This document shows, piece after piece, positions 1-6,446 of a stretch of 6,909 bases of DNA (position 1 is the stretch's first letter; each line of letters opens with the position of its first letter). Source of the DNA: Chloroflexia bacterium (GTDB lineage: Bacteria; Chloroflexota; Chloroflexia; Thermomicrobiales; JALYUS01). The notes below the pieces were generated by a model that had not been told where the DNA came from, made no database searches, and was given only the letters and a program-made list of their open reading frames with translations. The stretch spans positions 1 through 6,909 of the forward strand of contig JAICJW010000247.1 of NCBI GenBank assembly GCA_025928215.1, written 5' to 3'. Both the position numbers and the translations under genes were made by a program.

Positions 1-1
1 C

Positions 2-196
2 CATGAGGCGAGCGCGACCGAACCAGACCTGTTGCCGCGCTCGGTGCCCGTGCAGCCTGCGGCGCGCGTACCGAGCCTGCGCATCCTGACCCTCCGCCCG
101 GTCATGCCGACCGATGCGGAAATCGCCGCAAACCCGCGTGCGCGGAGCGCCAAGCTGCGCGTTGCCGAAAAGCGCGCGCCGGATGGAGGCGCATAA
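2..196 (+). CDS. rsmH: 16S rRNA (cytosine-1402-N4)-methyltransferase RsmH, C-terminal end (5' truncated)
   Basis: Only the last 64 codons and the TAA stop (194-196) are inside the window; the methyltransferase core lies upstream. The reading frame starts at base 2. The C-terminus carries the RsmH/MraW hallmark NPRARSAKLRVAEK, preceded by LRILTLRPVMPTDAEIAA, which matches the family's usual 'LR.LT.KPV.P..EEI..NPRARSAKLR.AE' ending. RsmH family members N4-methylate C1402 of 16S rRNA in the ribosomal P site and act in the cytoplasm. The visible stretch before the hallmark (EPDLLPRSVPVQPAARVP) sits where many RsmH proteins have a cysteine-rich CICPP..CxCG segment, but it has no cysteine; RsmH of other bacteria, such as E. 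coli, also lacks these cysteines, so this is not a defect. The stop overlaps the next gene's start by one base (TAATG). The assignment is secure from the tail and from its position ahead of ftsL/ftsI. Confidence 0.93.
   Translation, partial: HEASATEPDLLPRSVPVQPAARVPSLRILTLRPVMPTDAEIAANPRARSAKLRVAEKRAPDGGA
185..189 (+). promoter_or_regulatory. Ribosome binding site of the ftsL-like gene
   Basis: GGAGG lies within the last codons of rsmH, six bases before the ATG at 196. It is a near-perfect Shine-Dalgarno core and supports starting the ftsL-like gene at 196, overlapping the rsmH stop. Confidence 0.75.
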
Positions 197-753
197 TGCT
201 CTTCCCCGCGCGGACACGCGCCACCGTCACCCGCATTCCCGTCCCGATGGCGGTGCCGATCGAGGAGATCGAGCCGTCGCCGCTCGGCGCGCGCATCGCT
301 CACGGCGCGCAGGGACTGCTCGCGCACGCGCGGACGGAGGCGGTGCGCCGGATCGTCGTCTGGCTGCTCGTAACGGCCTGCGTCGGCGCGCTCGGGCTGG
401 TGTATCTCCTGGAGACGAGTCACGTCGCCTCGCTCGCCAGCCAGCGAGCGACACTCGAAGACGAGACCGCGAAGATGCGAGACGCCAATGCCCGGCTCGC
501 GGCGCAGGTCGCCGGCTTTCAGACCTTGAGCCGCGCAGACACGACCGCGCGCGATCAAGGTCTGCGTCCGGCCACACCGGCGAGCATCGTTTATCTCACC
601 CTGCCGGACGTGCCGGACGCGCCGCCGGCCGCGACCGCCGCGCCGTCACCATCGCCCGGCCTGCGGCAGCGTATCGTGAACGCATTGACGGGCCGCGCGC
701 GGGCCGAGAACAGCGGGCCGGCGCCGACGGCCACACCGGGGGTAAAGCCATGA
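196..753 (+). CDS. ftsL: FtsL-like septum-formation protein (single-pass membrane, coiled coil)
   Basis: This 185-residue protein has the FtsL/DivIC architecture. A basic cytoplasmic N-terminus of about 50 residues is followed by one transmembrane helix at about residues 53-72 (IVVWLLVTACVGALGLVYLL). An extracytoplasmic helix with coiled-coil character follows at about 75-112 (hydrophobic residues spaced among E, R, K and Q, including LEDETAKMRDANARLAAQV). Next comes a segment ending near 133 (QGLRPATPASIVYL), resembling the 'A..LGM..P....Y' end of FtsL proteins. Residues 134-185 form a Pro/Ala/Thr-rich tail around a short basic patch (GLRQRIVNALTGRAR). FtsL is a bitopic scaffold that, with its partners, recruits and activates FtsW/FtsI at the septum. 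FtsL sequences are poorly conserved, so the call rests on topology and on position between rsmH and ftsI. At 185 residues it is longer than the roughly 100-130 usual for FtsL. The start at 196 has a good GGAGG; the stop overlaps ftsI by four bases. Confidence 0.8.
   Translation: MLFPARTRATVTRIPVPMAVPIEEIEPSPLGARIAHGAQGLLAHARTEAVRRIVVWLLVTACVGALGLVYLLETSHVASLASQRATLEDETAKMRDANARLAAQVAGFQTLSRADTTARDQGLRPATPASIVYLTLPDVPDAPPAATAAPSPSPGLRQRIVNALTGRARAENSGPAPTATPGVKP
738..742 (+). promoter_or_regulatory. Ribosome binding site deciding the ftsI start
   Basis: GGGGG lies seven bases before the ATG at 750, inside the end of the ftsL-like gene. It is a G-only Shine-Dalgarno variant. It favours the ATG at 750 over any of the upstream in-frame ATGs (the frame is open back to base 114), because the protein read from 750 begins directly with the expected short cytoplasmic tail and membrane anchor. 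Confidence 0.55.
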
Positions 754-2483
754 GCAAGGGAGTAATTTCCGGGTGGCGTATCATGTCGCTCTTCTGTGTC
801 TTCGCGCTGATCTCGAGCGCAATCGGCTGGCGGCTCGTCTCCTTTCAGGTCATCGGCAGCGCGCGGTTGCAGTCGCAGGGGCGGGATTTTCGCGTGCAGG
901 AGCAGACGCTGTTACCGCGGCGCGGGTTGATCCTCGACCGGGGTGGCCTCGTCCTCGCGACGAACATCCCTTCGACTGATCTGTATGTGACACCGAAGAC
1001 CCTGACCGATCGGGATCGCGTCGCGCTCGCGCAGGAACTTTCGGCGATCCTGGCGATCCCGCTCGATACCGTCTACGCGCGCGTCAACAATACCAATGTG
1101 GAATGGTCCCTCATCGCGCGGCAACTCGATGATGCGACCATCGCGGCAATCAAAGCGCGGTTCCCGCCAAAGGAGCACGCGGAACTGATCTATCAGGAAG
1201 TGCCGAAGCGGACGTACCCCAATGGGTCATTCCTTTCGCCGCTGCTCGGCTTCACGAATGCCAGCGGCACCGGTGCCTATGGCGTTGAGGGGCGGTACAA
1301 CAACCTCGTGGGGGGTGAGCCGGGCACCCTCGTTGCCGAGACGGATGTCGCGCGTCAACCCCTCGCCTTCGGCGAGCAGCAGTATCGCGCACCAATCGAG
1401 GGCGCGGACCTCACGCTGACGATTGATGCCGCGATTCAGCGGATGGCGGAAGACGAACTGGCGCGGACGATCAGCGAGCAGGGCGCGGTCGGCGGCACTA
1501 TCCTCATCATGGATCCGAACAGCGGCGCGATCCTCGCCTCCGCGTCCGCGCCCTCGTACGACCCGAACGCCTTCAACCGCGCGGACCCGCAGAGTTATCT
1601 CAACCCCGCGGTGAGCGCGACGTACGAACCGGGCAGCACTTTCAAGATCTTCACGATGGCGGCAGGATTGCAGACGGGCGGCATCACGCCTCAAACGTCG
1701 CTCATTGACAACGGCTATTTCAAGGTGGGGCCGGACACGCTCTACAACCTCAATCACACGGCGTGGGGCCCGGAGACGATGGAGCAGGTCCTGGAGCGTT
1801 CCTCAAACGTCGGCGCGTCAACCATCGCCAAGCGTACGGGAAAAGACAATTTCTATGGGATGCTGCGGCAGTTCGGTATGGGGCAGAAGACGGGCGTGGA
1901 CCTCGATGGTGAGGAGATTGGTATCGTCCGCTGGCCCGATAACCCAACGACGATCTGGAACCCGATAGACCTCTACACCAATTCCTTCGGCCAGGGGCTG
2001 ACCGTCACGCCGTTGCAAATGGTCACGGCGGCCTCCGCGATCGCCAATGGCGGTACACTCTACACGCCATACGTCGTCGGTCGCATCGAGCGGCACGGCA
2101 CGCTGGTGCAGGATCATCCGCCGCAGCCGGTCCGCCAGGTGATCCGCCCGGACGTGGCGGCGACGGTGCGGCAGATGATGACCGAGGCGACGCACAACGC
2201 GCTGGCGGACAAGATCGCCCTGCCGGGGTATGATATTGCCGCGAAGACGGGAACGGCGCAAATACCGGACCCGAAAACCGGCGCATATGTGGAGGACAAG
2301 ACCATCGCCTCGATTATCTCCTTTTTCCCCGCCGATAAGCCGCTCTTTACCGTACTCATCAAGATAGACCAACCGAAGAAGAACTCGCTCGGTGGCGATG
2401 TCGCGGCGCCCGCGCTCGGCAGGCTGGCAGGCCAACTCCTGCGGTATGCGGGTATCCCACCAACAGCGCCGAGGAAGCCATGA
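750..2483 (+). CDS. ftsI: Class B penicillin-binding protein FtsI/PBP2-type (septal peptidoglycan transpeptidase)
   Basis: This 577-residue D,D-transpeptidase crosslinks peptidoglycan stem peptides outside the membrane, presumably at the septum with FtsW. A short cytoplasmic tail and one signal-anchor helix (about 10-31) lead into the PBP dimerisation/pedestal domain, with RRGLILDRGG at 57-66 and GVEGRYNNLVGGEPG at 178-192. The transpeptidase domain follows (about 218-565). All three active-site motifs are intact: SxxK as S296-T-F-K299 (EPGSTFK), SxN as S351-S-N353, and KTGT at 499-502 (AAKTGTAQ). SFGQGLTVTPLQMVTAASAI (412-431) is also typical of FtsI/SpoVD-type proteins. There is no C-terminal PASTA domain; the protein ends at residue 577, soon after the transpeptidase fold. 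I chose the ATG at 750 because it overlaps the ftsL stop (ATGA) and puts the membrane anchor at the N-terminus. The 3' end overlaps murF by four bases. A role in elongation cannot be excluded from sequence alone, but dcw location favours division. Confidence 0.95.
   Translation: MSKGVISGWRIMSLFCVFALISSAIGWRLVSFQVIGSARLQSQGRDFRVQEQTLLPRRGLILDRGGLVLATNIPSTDLYVTPKTLTDRDRVALAQELSAILAIPLDTVYARVNNTNVEWSLIARQLDDATIAAIKARFPPKEHAELIYQEVPKRTYPNGSFLSPLLGFTNASGTGAYGVEGRYNNLVGGEPGTLVAETDVARQPLAFGEQQYRAPIEGADLTLTIDAAIQRMAEDELARTISEQGAVGGTILIMDPNSGAILASASAPSYDPNAFNRADPQSYLNPAVSATYEPGSTFKIFTMAAGLQTGGITPQTSLIDNGYFKVGPDTLYNLNHTAWGPETMEQVLERSSNVGASTIAKRTGKDNFYGMLRQFGMGQKTGVDLDGEEIGIVRWPDNPTTIWNPIDLYTNSFGQGLTVTPLQMVTAASAIANGGTLYTPYVVGRIERHGTLVQDHPPQPVRQVIRPDVAATVRQMMTEATHNALADKIALPGYDIAAKTGTAQIPDPKTGAYVEDKTIASIISFFPADKPLFTVLIKIDQPKKNSLGGDVAAPALGRLAGQLLRYAGIPPTAPRKP
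2471..2477 (+). promoter_or_regulatory. Ribosome binding site of murF
   Basis: GAGGAAG sits within the last codons of ftsI, with its GAGG core five bases before the ATG at 2480. Together with the ATGA overlap it supports the murF start at 2480. Confidence 0.65.
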
Positions 2484-3952
2484 TCCGGTTGCGCGATGCC
2501 CTGACCGGTACGAAGGGAACGCTCATCGCCGACGCGGCGCTCCCGCCCGACTTTCTCTTCCGCGCGATCGTCATTGACTCCCGCGAGGTGATGAAGGACG
2601 CGCTCTTTTTCGCTCTGCCCGGCACGGCGACCGACGGCCATGTTTTTCTCCGTCAGGCGGCGGAGCGCGGCGCCGCCTGCGCGGTCGTACGCGCCGACTG
2701 GCTCGCGGCGATCATTGCGGCGGGGGATTTCCCGCCTCTTCCGGTCATTACCGTGCCCGAAACGCTGGCCGCGCTCCAGATGCTCGCCGCGTGGTGGCGC
2801 TCGCTCTATCCCGTGCCGCTCGTTGGCGTGACCGGGAGTGTCGGTAAGACGAGTACGAAGGAACTGATCGCAACGGTCCTGAGTCGCCGGTATCGCGTGC
2901 TGCGTAATCCGGGCAACCTGAACGCGATTACTGGCATGCCGCTCGCCTTGCTCGGCCTCACGCCGGATGTGCAGGTGGCGGTGGTCGAGATGGCGCTGTA
3001 CGACCCCGGCGATATCGCAACGATGGTCAGGATCGCGCGCCCGCGGATCGGCGTCGTCACGAATATCGGGGTCTCGCATGTGGAACGGCTCGGGTCACAA
3101 GCGGCGCTGGTCGCCAACAAGGGCGATCTGGTCGCCGGGTTGCCGCCGGACGGCCACGCGATCCTCAATGGCGACGACACCCACGTGCGCGGTATGCGAT
3201 CGCGCGCGACCGCGCGCGTCGTCACCTACGGATTGAACGACGACAACGACATTCGCGCGGCGGACGTCGAGAGTGAGGGGCTGTCCGGCATCTCCTTCCG
3301 GCTGATGTTGCCCGGCGAACGCGCGGTTCGTGTCCGGTTGCCGCTCCTTGGGCGGCATAGCGTGCATACCGCATTGGCGGCGACGGGTGTTGCCCGGGCG
3401 CTTGGCCTCGCCCTGCCCGATATCCTCGCCGGACTCGAAGGGGAGCAGACGCAACTGCGGCTCTACACCGTGCAGGGGCCGAACGGCGCGATCCTGATTG
3501 ACGACACGTACAACAGCAGCCCGCAATCCACCCTCGCGGCCTTGAACCTGCTCGGAGAACTGGACGCCCCCCGCCGCATCGCCGTGCTCGCGGATATGCT
3601 CGAACTCGGTGTCTACGAGGTTGATGGGCATACCCGTGTCGGACAGCGTGCGGCGGCGGTCGTGGACCGGCTCTACACCTTCGGGACTCGCAGCGCGATC
3701 ACGGCGGAAGCGGCGGTCATGGCAGGGATGGACGGAGACCGGGTTTTTGCCTTCGCGCCCGACCGGAAAGAGGCGCTCGCGCAGCAGTTGCGGGCCGATC
3801 TGCGCTCCGGCGATGTCGTCCTCATCAAAGGCTCGCGCGGGATGCATATGGAAACCCTCGTGGACGCCTTGCGCGCTGAAACGACAACGGATGCGAAGCC
3901 CGCCTCGACGGACACGGCGAGTACGACCGTACAGCCGGGCGGCGACGTATGA
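2480..3952 (+). CDS. murF: UDP-N-acetylmuramoyl-tripeptide--D-alanyl-D-alanine ligase MurF
   Basis: This 490-residue cytoplasmic ligase adds D-Ala-D-Ala to UDP-MurNAc-tripeptide using ATP, the last step of the soluble precursor pathway. Three Mur-ligase domains are visible. The N-terminal substrate domain (about 1-110) has the MurF-type IDSREVMKDALFFALPG (32-48). The central ATPase domain has the P-loop GVTGSVGKTSTKE (116-128), the Mg-binding glutamate region VVEMALYDPGDI (168-179, E170), TNIGVSHVERLGS (194-206, H200) and K214 in VANKGD, the expected carbamylated lysine. The C-terminal domain begins near IDDTYNSSPQS (340-350), with ADMLELG (371-377) and LIKGSRGMHME (448-458). GSVGKT, DDTYN..P and KGSRG distinguish MurF from MurC, MurD and MurE. 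GNLNAITGMP (145-154) departs from the common GN.NN.IG.P form. The last 25 residues (466-490) are a Thr/Ala/Pro/Gly-rich tail beyond the conserved fold. The gene overlaps ftsI and mraY by four bases on each side, and murE is not adjacent. Confidence 0.96.
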   Translation: MIRLRDALTGTKGTLIADAALPPDFLFRAIVIDSREVMKDALFFALPGTATDGHVFLRQAAERGAACAVVRADWLAAIIAAGDFPPLPVITVPETLAALQMLAAWWRSLYPVPLVGVTGSVGKTSTKELIATVLSRRYRVLRNPGNLNAITGMPLALLGLTPDVQVAVVEMALYDPGDIATMVRIARPRIGVVTNIGVSHVERLGSQAALVANKGDLVAGLPPDGHAILNGDDTHVRGMRSRATARVVTYGLNDDNDIRAADVESEGLSGISFRLMLPGERAVRVRLPLLGRHSVHTALAATGVARALGLALPDILAGLEGEQTQLRLYTVQGPNGAILIDDTYNSSPQSTLAALNLLGELDAPRRIAVLADMLELGVYEVDGHTRVGQRAAAVVDRLYTFGTRSAITAEAAVMAGMDGDRVFAFAPDRKEALAQQLRADLRSGDVVLIKGSRGMHMETLVDALRAETTTDAKPASTDTASTTVQPGGDV

Positions 3953-4977
3953 TCCAGACATCATGGCTCCCGATTGTCCTGCTGCATACCGAGGTGTTGC
4001 CGATCCAGCCGCGGGCGAACCTCGCCGCGTCGCTCGCCCTCGGGGCCGTCGCATTCGTGATGACGGTCGTGATTGGCCGGCCGATCATCGCGACACTCAA
4101 ACAGCATAAGATCGGCAAGCGCATCCGCGTCGAGTTGCCCGAGAGCCATATGGTGAAGATGGGTACGCCGACGATGGGCGGTATCATGATCGCCGTCAGT
4201 GTCGTCCTGCTCACGGCGATCTTCAATCTCGTCGGGCGGCTCTCAATGCTTTTGCCGCTTGGTGTCCTGCTTGCCTGTGCGGTGCTCGGTGCGGTGGACG
4301 ATCTGCTCAATCTCGTCGGTGGCACGCGTACGGGCCTCACGGCGCGATTCAAGTTCGCCTGGCTTTTCCTCTTCGCGGCGGTAGCGGCGTGGGTACTCTA
4401 TGGCCCGCTCGGCCTGCACAACATATTCATTCCGTTTGTCGGGAAGTACGATATTGGGCTTGTCTATGTGCTAATCGCGCTGTTCGGCATCATGGGCTTC
4501 GCGCACGCGGTCAACCTGACCGACGGGCTGGATGCCCTCGCCGGTGGTACGGCGGCTATTGCATACATCGCTTACGGGATCATCGGCTACTTGCAGGGTC
4601 AATTGCAGGTCGTGACGTTCTGCTTCACGATGGTCGGGGCATTGATCGGTTTCCTCTGGTACAACGCGCACCCGGCACAGGTCATCATGGGCGATACGGG
4701 GTCGCTCGCCATCGGCGCGGGGCTGGCCGTGGCCGCATTCCAGACCGGGCAGTGGCTCATCCTGCCCGTCGTCGGCTTCGTCTTCGTCTTTGAGACGCTC
4801 TCCGTGATGCTTCAGGTCGGCTATTTCAAACTCTCGCACGGCAAGCGCATCTTCAAGAAAGCGCCAATTCACCATCATTTCGAACTGATCGGCTGGTCGG
4901 AAACGCAGGTGCAGATGCGCTTCTGGCTCGTTGGCATCGCGGCGGGGATGCTCGGCATCGCCCTCGCCTTGTCGTAG
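3949..4977 (+). CDS. mraY: Phospho-N-acetylmuramoyl-pentapeptide-transferase MraY
   Basis: This 342-residue polytopic membrane enzyme transfers phospho-MurNAc-pentapeptide from UDP to undecaprenyl phosphate, making lipid I on the cytoplasmic face. About ten hydrophobic helices can be read, near 25-45, 74-95, 99-118, 133-152, 168-187, 199-216, 219-236, 251-264, 268-288 and 322-341. MraY motifs are all present: MGTPTMGG (71-78), the Asp pair D117-D118 in GAVDDL, NLTDGLDALAGG (189-200), WYNAHPAQVIMGDTGSLA (237-254) with D249, and APIHHHFELIGWSE (305-318) with the HHH triad. The common NLTDGLDGLA has Ala for the second Gly here, a mild change. The start at 3949 overlaps the murF stop (ATGA). No strong Shine-Dalgarno precedes it (only a GGGCGG-like stretch at 3937-3942), so translation probably depends on coupling to murF. 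Length and motifs are normal for the family. Confidence 0.97.
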   Translation: MIQTSWLPIVLLHTEVLPIQPRANLAASLALGAVAFVMTVVIGRPIIATLKQHKIGKRIRVELPESHMVKMGTPTMGGIMIAVSVVLLTAIFNLVGRLSMLLPLGVLLACAVLGAVDDLLNLVGGTRTGLTARFKFAWLFLFAAVAAWVLYGPLGLHNIFIPFVGKYDIGLVYVLIALFGIMGFAHAVNLTDGLDALAGGTAAIAYIAYGIIGYLQGQLQVVTFCFTMVGALIGFLWYNAHPAQVIMGDTGSLAIGAGLAVAAFQTGQWLILPVVGFVFVFETLSVMLQVGYFKLSHGKRIFKKAPIHHHFELIGWSETQVQMRFWLVGIAAGMLGIALALS

Positions 4978-4980
4978 GGA
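4976..4980 (+). promoter_or_regulatory. Ribosome binding site of murD
   Basis: AGGGA begins inside the mraY TAG stop and ends eight bases before the ATG at 4989. It occupies part of the only non-overlapping gap in the window (4978-4988) and marks the one downstream gene here that does not overlap its predecessor. Confidence 0.65.
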
Positions 4981-4988
4981 ATTGTGGC

Positions 4989-6446
4989 ATGACCGAGCGA
5001 TCGGCACACGCGAATCTGCGCGGTAAACGCGCCCTCCTGATCGGCCTCGGCCTTCATGAGGGGGGAAGTGGTGTGGTCCGCTTTCTCGTGCGCGAAGGGG
5101 CGGATGTGACCGTCACGGACCGGCGGGATGCGGCGGCGCTCGATGGGGCGATCCGCTCGTTGGACGGGCTGCCGGTTACCTACCGGCTCGGCGGGCATGA
5201 GGGCATTCGGGTCCGTGATTACGACCTTGTCGTGCGCAATCCCGCCGTCCCTGCCGACGCGCCGCTCGTGATGGGGGCGCGCGCGGCAGGCGTCCCGGTG
5301 GAGATGGAGATGACGCTCTTTCTTTCCGCCTGCCCCGCGCCGGTGATCGGCGTGACGGGGACAAAAGGGAAGACGACAACAGCGCTCTGGATCGGCGACA
5401 TTCTCAAACAGTGGAAACCGGAGACGGTCGTCGCGGGGAATATGGGCATCTCGTCGCTCGACGCACTCCCTGCTATCACGCCCCAAACGCCGGTCGTGCT
5501 CGAACTCTCCTCGTTCCAGCTGGAAGCGACGGGCGAGCGGGGGCTGAGTCCACAGATCGCAGTCATCACGAATCTCTCGCCGGATCATCTCGACCGCTAC
5601 CTGGACTTCGATACCTACGCGGAGGCAAAGTGGGCCATCGCGCGGCATCAAACGGCGGCGGACACACTGATTTTGCCGGCGGGGACGGGCGACGACGCGC
5701 GTGGCGATCAAGGGTTGGCCTTCCTTGCCGCGCGGGCGAAAGAAGCCCGGGCACACGTCGTGCCGTTCGGCGCGCTGCCGCCCGTCGCGGGGTATCCGCC
5801 GGGATCGTGGTGGATCGAGGACGCAGACACGCTCCTCTGGGCGGACAGCAACCGCTCCTATCCGCTCGGGCGGGGGAGCGACCTCGCCCTACCCGGCACG
5901 CACAATCGAATCAATGCCTGCGCGGCGGCGGCGGCGGCGCTCGCCTATGGCGCGCCGGTGGATGCGGTGCGCGCCGGGCTGCGGGCCTTTCATGGCGTAT
6001 CCCATCGCTATGAGGACCTGGGAACAATTCACGGTGTCCGGTTCATCAACGATACCGCCGCGACCGCGCCGGCGGCGGCAGTCGCGGCGCTCGCGACGAC
6101 GCCGGGGCCGGTGATTCTGCTCGCGGGCGGATCGGACAAGGGGCTTGATTTCACCGCCCTCGCGGACGCGATGCTTGGCGCGCGGGCGATCATCCTCTTT
6201 GATGGCAGGGTGCCGACGCCGCTCGCGGCGATGCTGGCCGCGCGCGGCTATGCGGGGCCGCTCATCGGGCCGGTGCGAGGCATGGCGGACGCGGTCGCGC
6301 AGGCAACCGCCCTCGCCCAGCCCGGTGATACCGTGCTGCTCTCACCGGGCGCGGCGTCCTTCGGCGTCTTCCAGAACGAGTTTGACCGTGGGGATCAGTT
6401 TCGCGCCGCTGTCGAGCGGTGGCGGCAGGAAGCAGGGGCGCGCTGA
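4989..6446 (+). CDS. murD: UDP-N-acetylmuramoyl-L-alanine--glutamate ligase MurD
   Basis: This 485-residue cytoplasmic ATP-dependent ligase adds glutamate (normally D-Glu) to UDP-MurNAc-L-Ala. The N-terminal Rossmann-like domain opens with LLIGLGLHEGGSGVVRFL (16-33) and VTVTDRR (40-46), followed by the MurD feature NPAVPADAPLV (84-94). The ATPase domain has the P-loop GVTGTKGKTTT (121-131), VLELSSFQLE (170-179, E172), TNLSPDHLDRY (194-204, H200) and K214 in AEAKWAI, the expected carbamylated lysine. The C-terminal domain has THNRINACAA (304-313), FINDTAATAPAAAVAAL (352-368), LLAGGSDKGLDF (377-388, K384) and LLSPGAASFGVFQNEFDRG (450-468). The opening GLGLHEGGSG, NDTAAT and QNEFDRG differ from the E. 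coli-type forms (GLG.TG.S, NDSKAT, KNFEQRG), pointing to a distinct MurD subtype; the glutamate stereochemistry is therefore inferred, not shown. It starts 11 bases after mraY and shares one base with ftsW. Confidence 0.94.
   Translation: MTERSAHANLRGKRALLIGLGLHEGGSGVVRFLVREGADVTVTDRRDAAALDGAIRSLDGLPVTYRLGGHEGIRVRDYDLVVRNPAVPADAPLVMGARAAGVPVEMEMTLFLSACPAPVIGVTGTKGKTTTALWIGDILKQWKPETVVAGNMGISSLDALPAITPQTPVVLELSSFQLEATGERGLSPQIAVITNLSPDHLDRYLDFDTYAEAKWAIARHQTAADTLILPAGTGDDARGDQGLAFLAARAKEARAHVVPFGALPPVAGYPPGSWWIEDADTLLWADSNRSYPLGRGSDLALPGTHNRINACAAAAAALAYGAPVDAVRAGLRAFHGVSHRYEDLGTIHGVRFINDTAATAPAAAVAALATTPGPVILLAGGSDKGLDFTALADAMLGARAIILFDGRVPTPLAAMLAARGYAGPLIGPVRGMADAVAQATALAQPGDTVLLSPGAASFGVFQNEFDRGDQFRAAVERWRQEAGAR
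5922..5939 (+). repeat. Six tandem GCG triplets in murD
   Basis: An uninterrupted (GCG)6 tract in the murD frame encodes A312-A317, just after the conserved THNRINAC segment. It is a short in-frame microsatellite within an Ala-rich helix that is common in Mur ligases. Slippage by whole units would change alanine count without shifting the frame. Confidence 0.85.
6434..6438 (+). promoter_or_regulatory. Ribosome binding site of ftsW
   Basis: AGGGG inside the last murD codons lies seven bases before the ATG at 6446, which overlaps the murD TGA (TGATG). It supports 6446 as the ftsW start. Confidence 0.65.

Noticed and set aside
2..193. Loss of the cysteine-rich segment near the RsmH C-terminus as a sign of a degraded gene.
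   Set aside because: RsmH proteins of several phyla lack these cysteines, and the conserved NPRARSAKLR ending and clean stop are intact.
114..749. The ftsI frame stays open upstream to base 114, which would add 212 residues to the protein.
   Set aside because: The extra part is Arg-rich, has no recognisable domain, overlaps the whole ftsL-like gene and would put the membrane anchor in mid-protein. The ATG at 750 has an SD-like GGGGG, the ATGA overlap and a normal FtsI N-terminus.
2114..3079. A 321-residue open frame on the minus strand across the ftsI/murF junction.
   Set aside because: It is rich in Arg, His and Asp as expected for the complement of GC-rich codons, has no recognisable motif, and runs opposite two well-supported genes.
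3095..4054. A 319-residue open frame on the minus strand over murF and the start of mraY.
   Set aside because: It has the composition of an antisense shadow, with no domain or credible start context. murF and mraY motifs on the + strand account for the sequence.
4978..4988. The mraY-murD gap as a possible promoter or terminator.
   Set aside because: At 11 bases it is too short for either, and is explained by the murD ribosome binding site and spacer.
4875..5756. A 293-residue open frame on the minus strand over the mraY/murD junction.
   Set aside because: It is another long antisense frame of the kind common in high-GC DNA; no family resemblance is seen.
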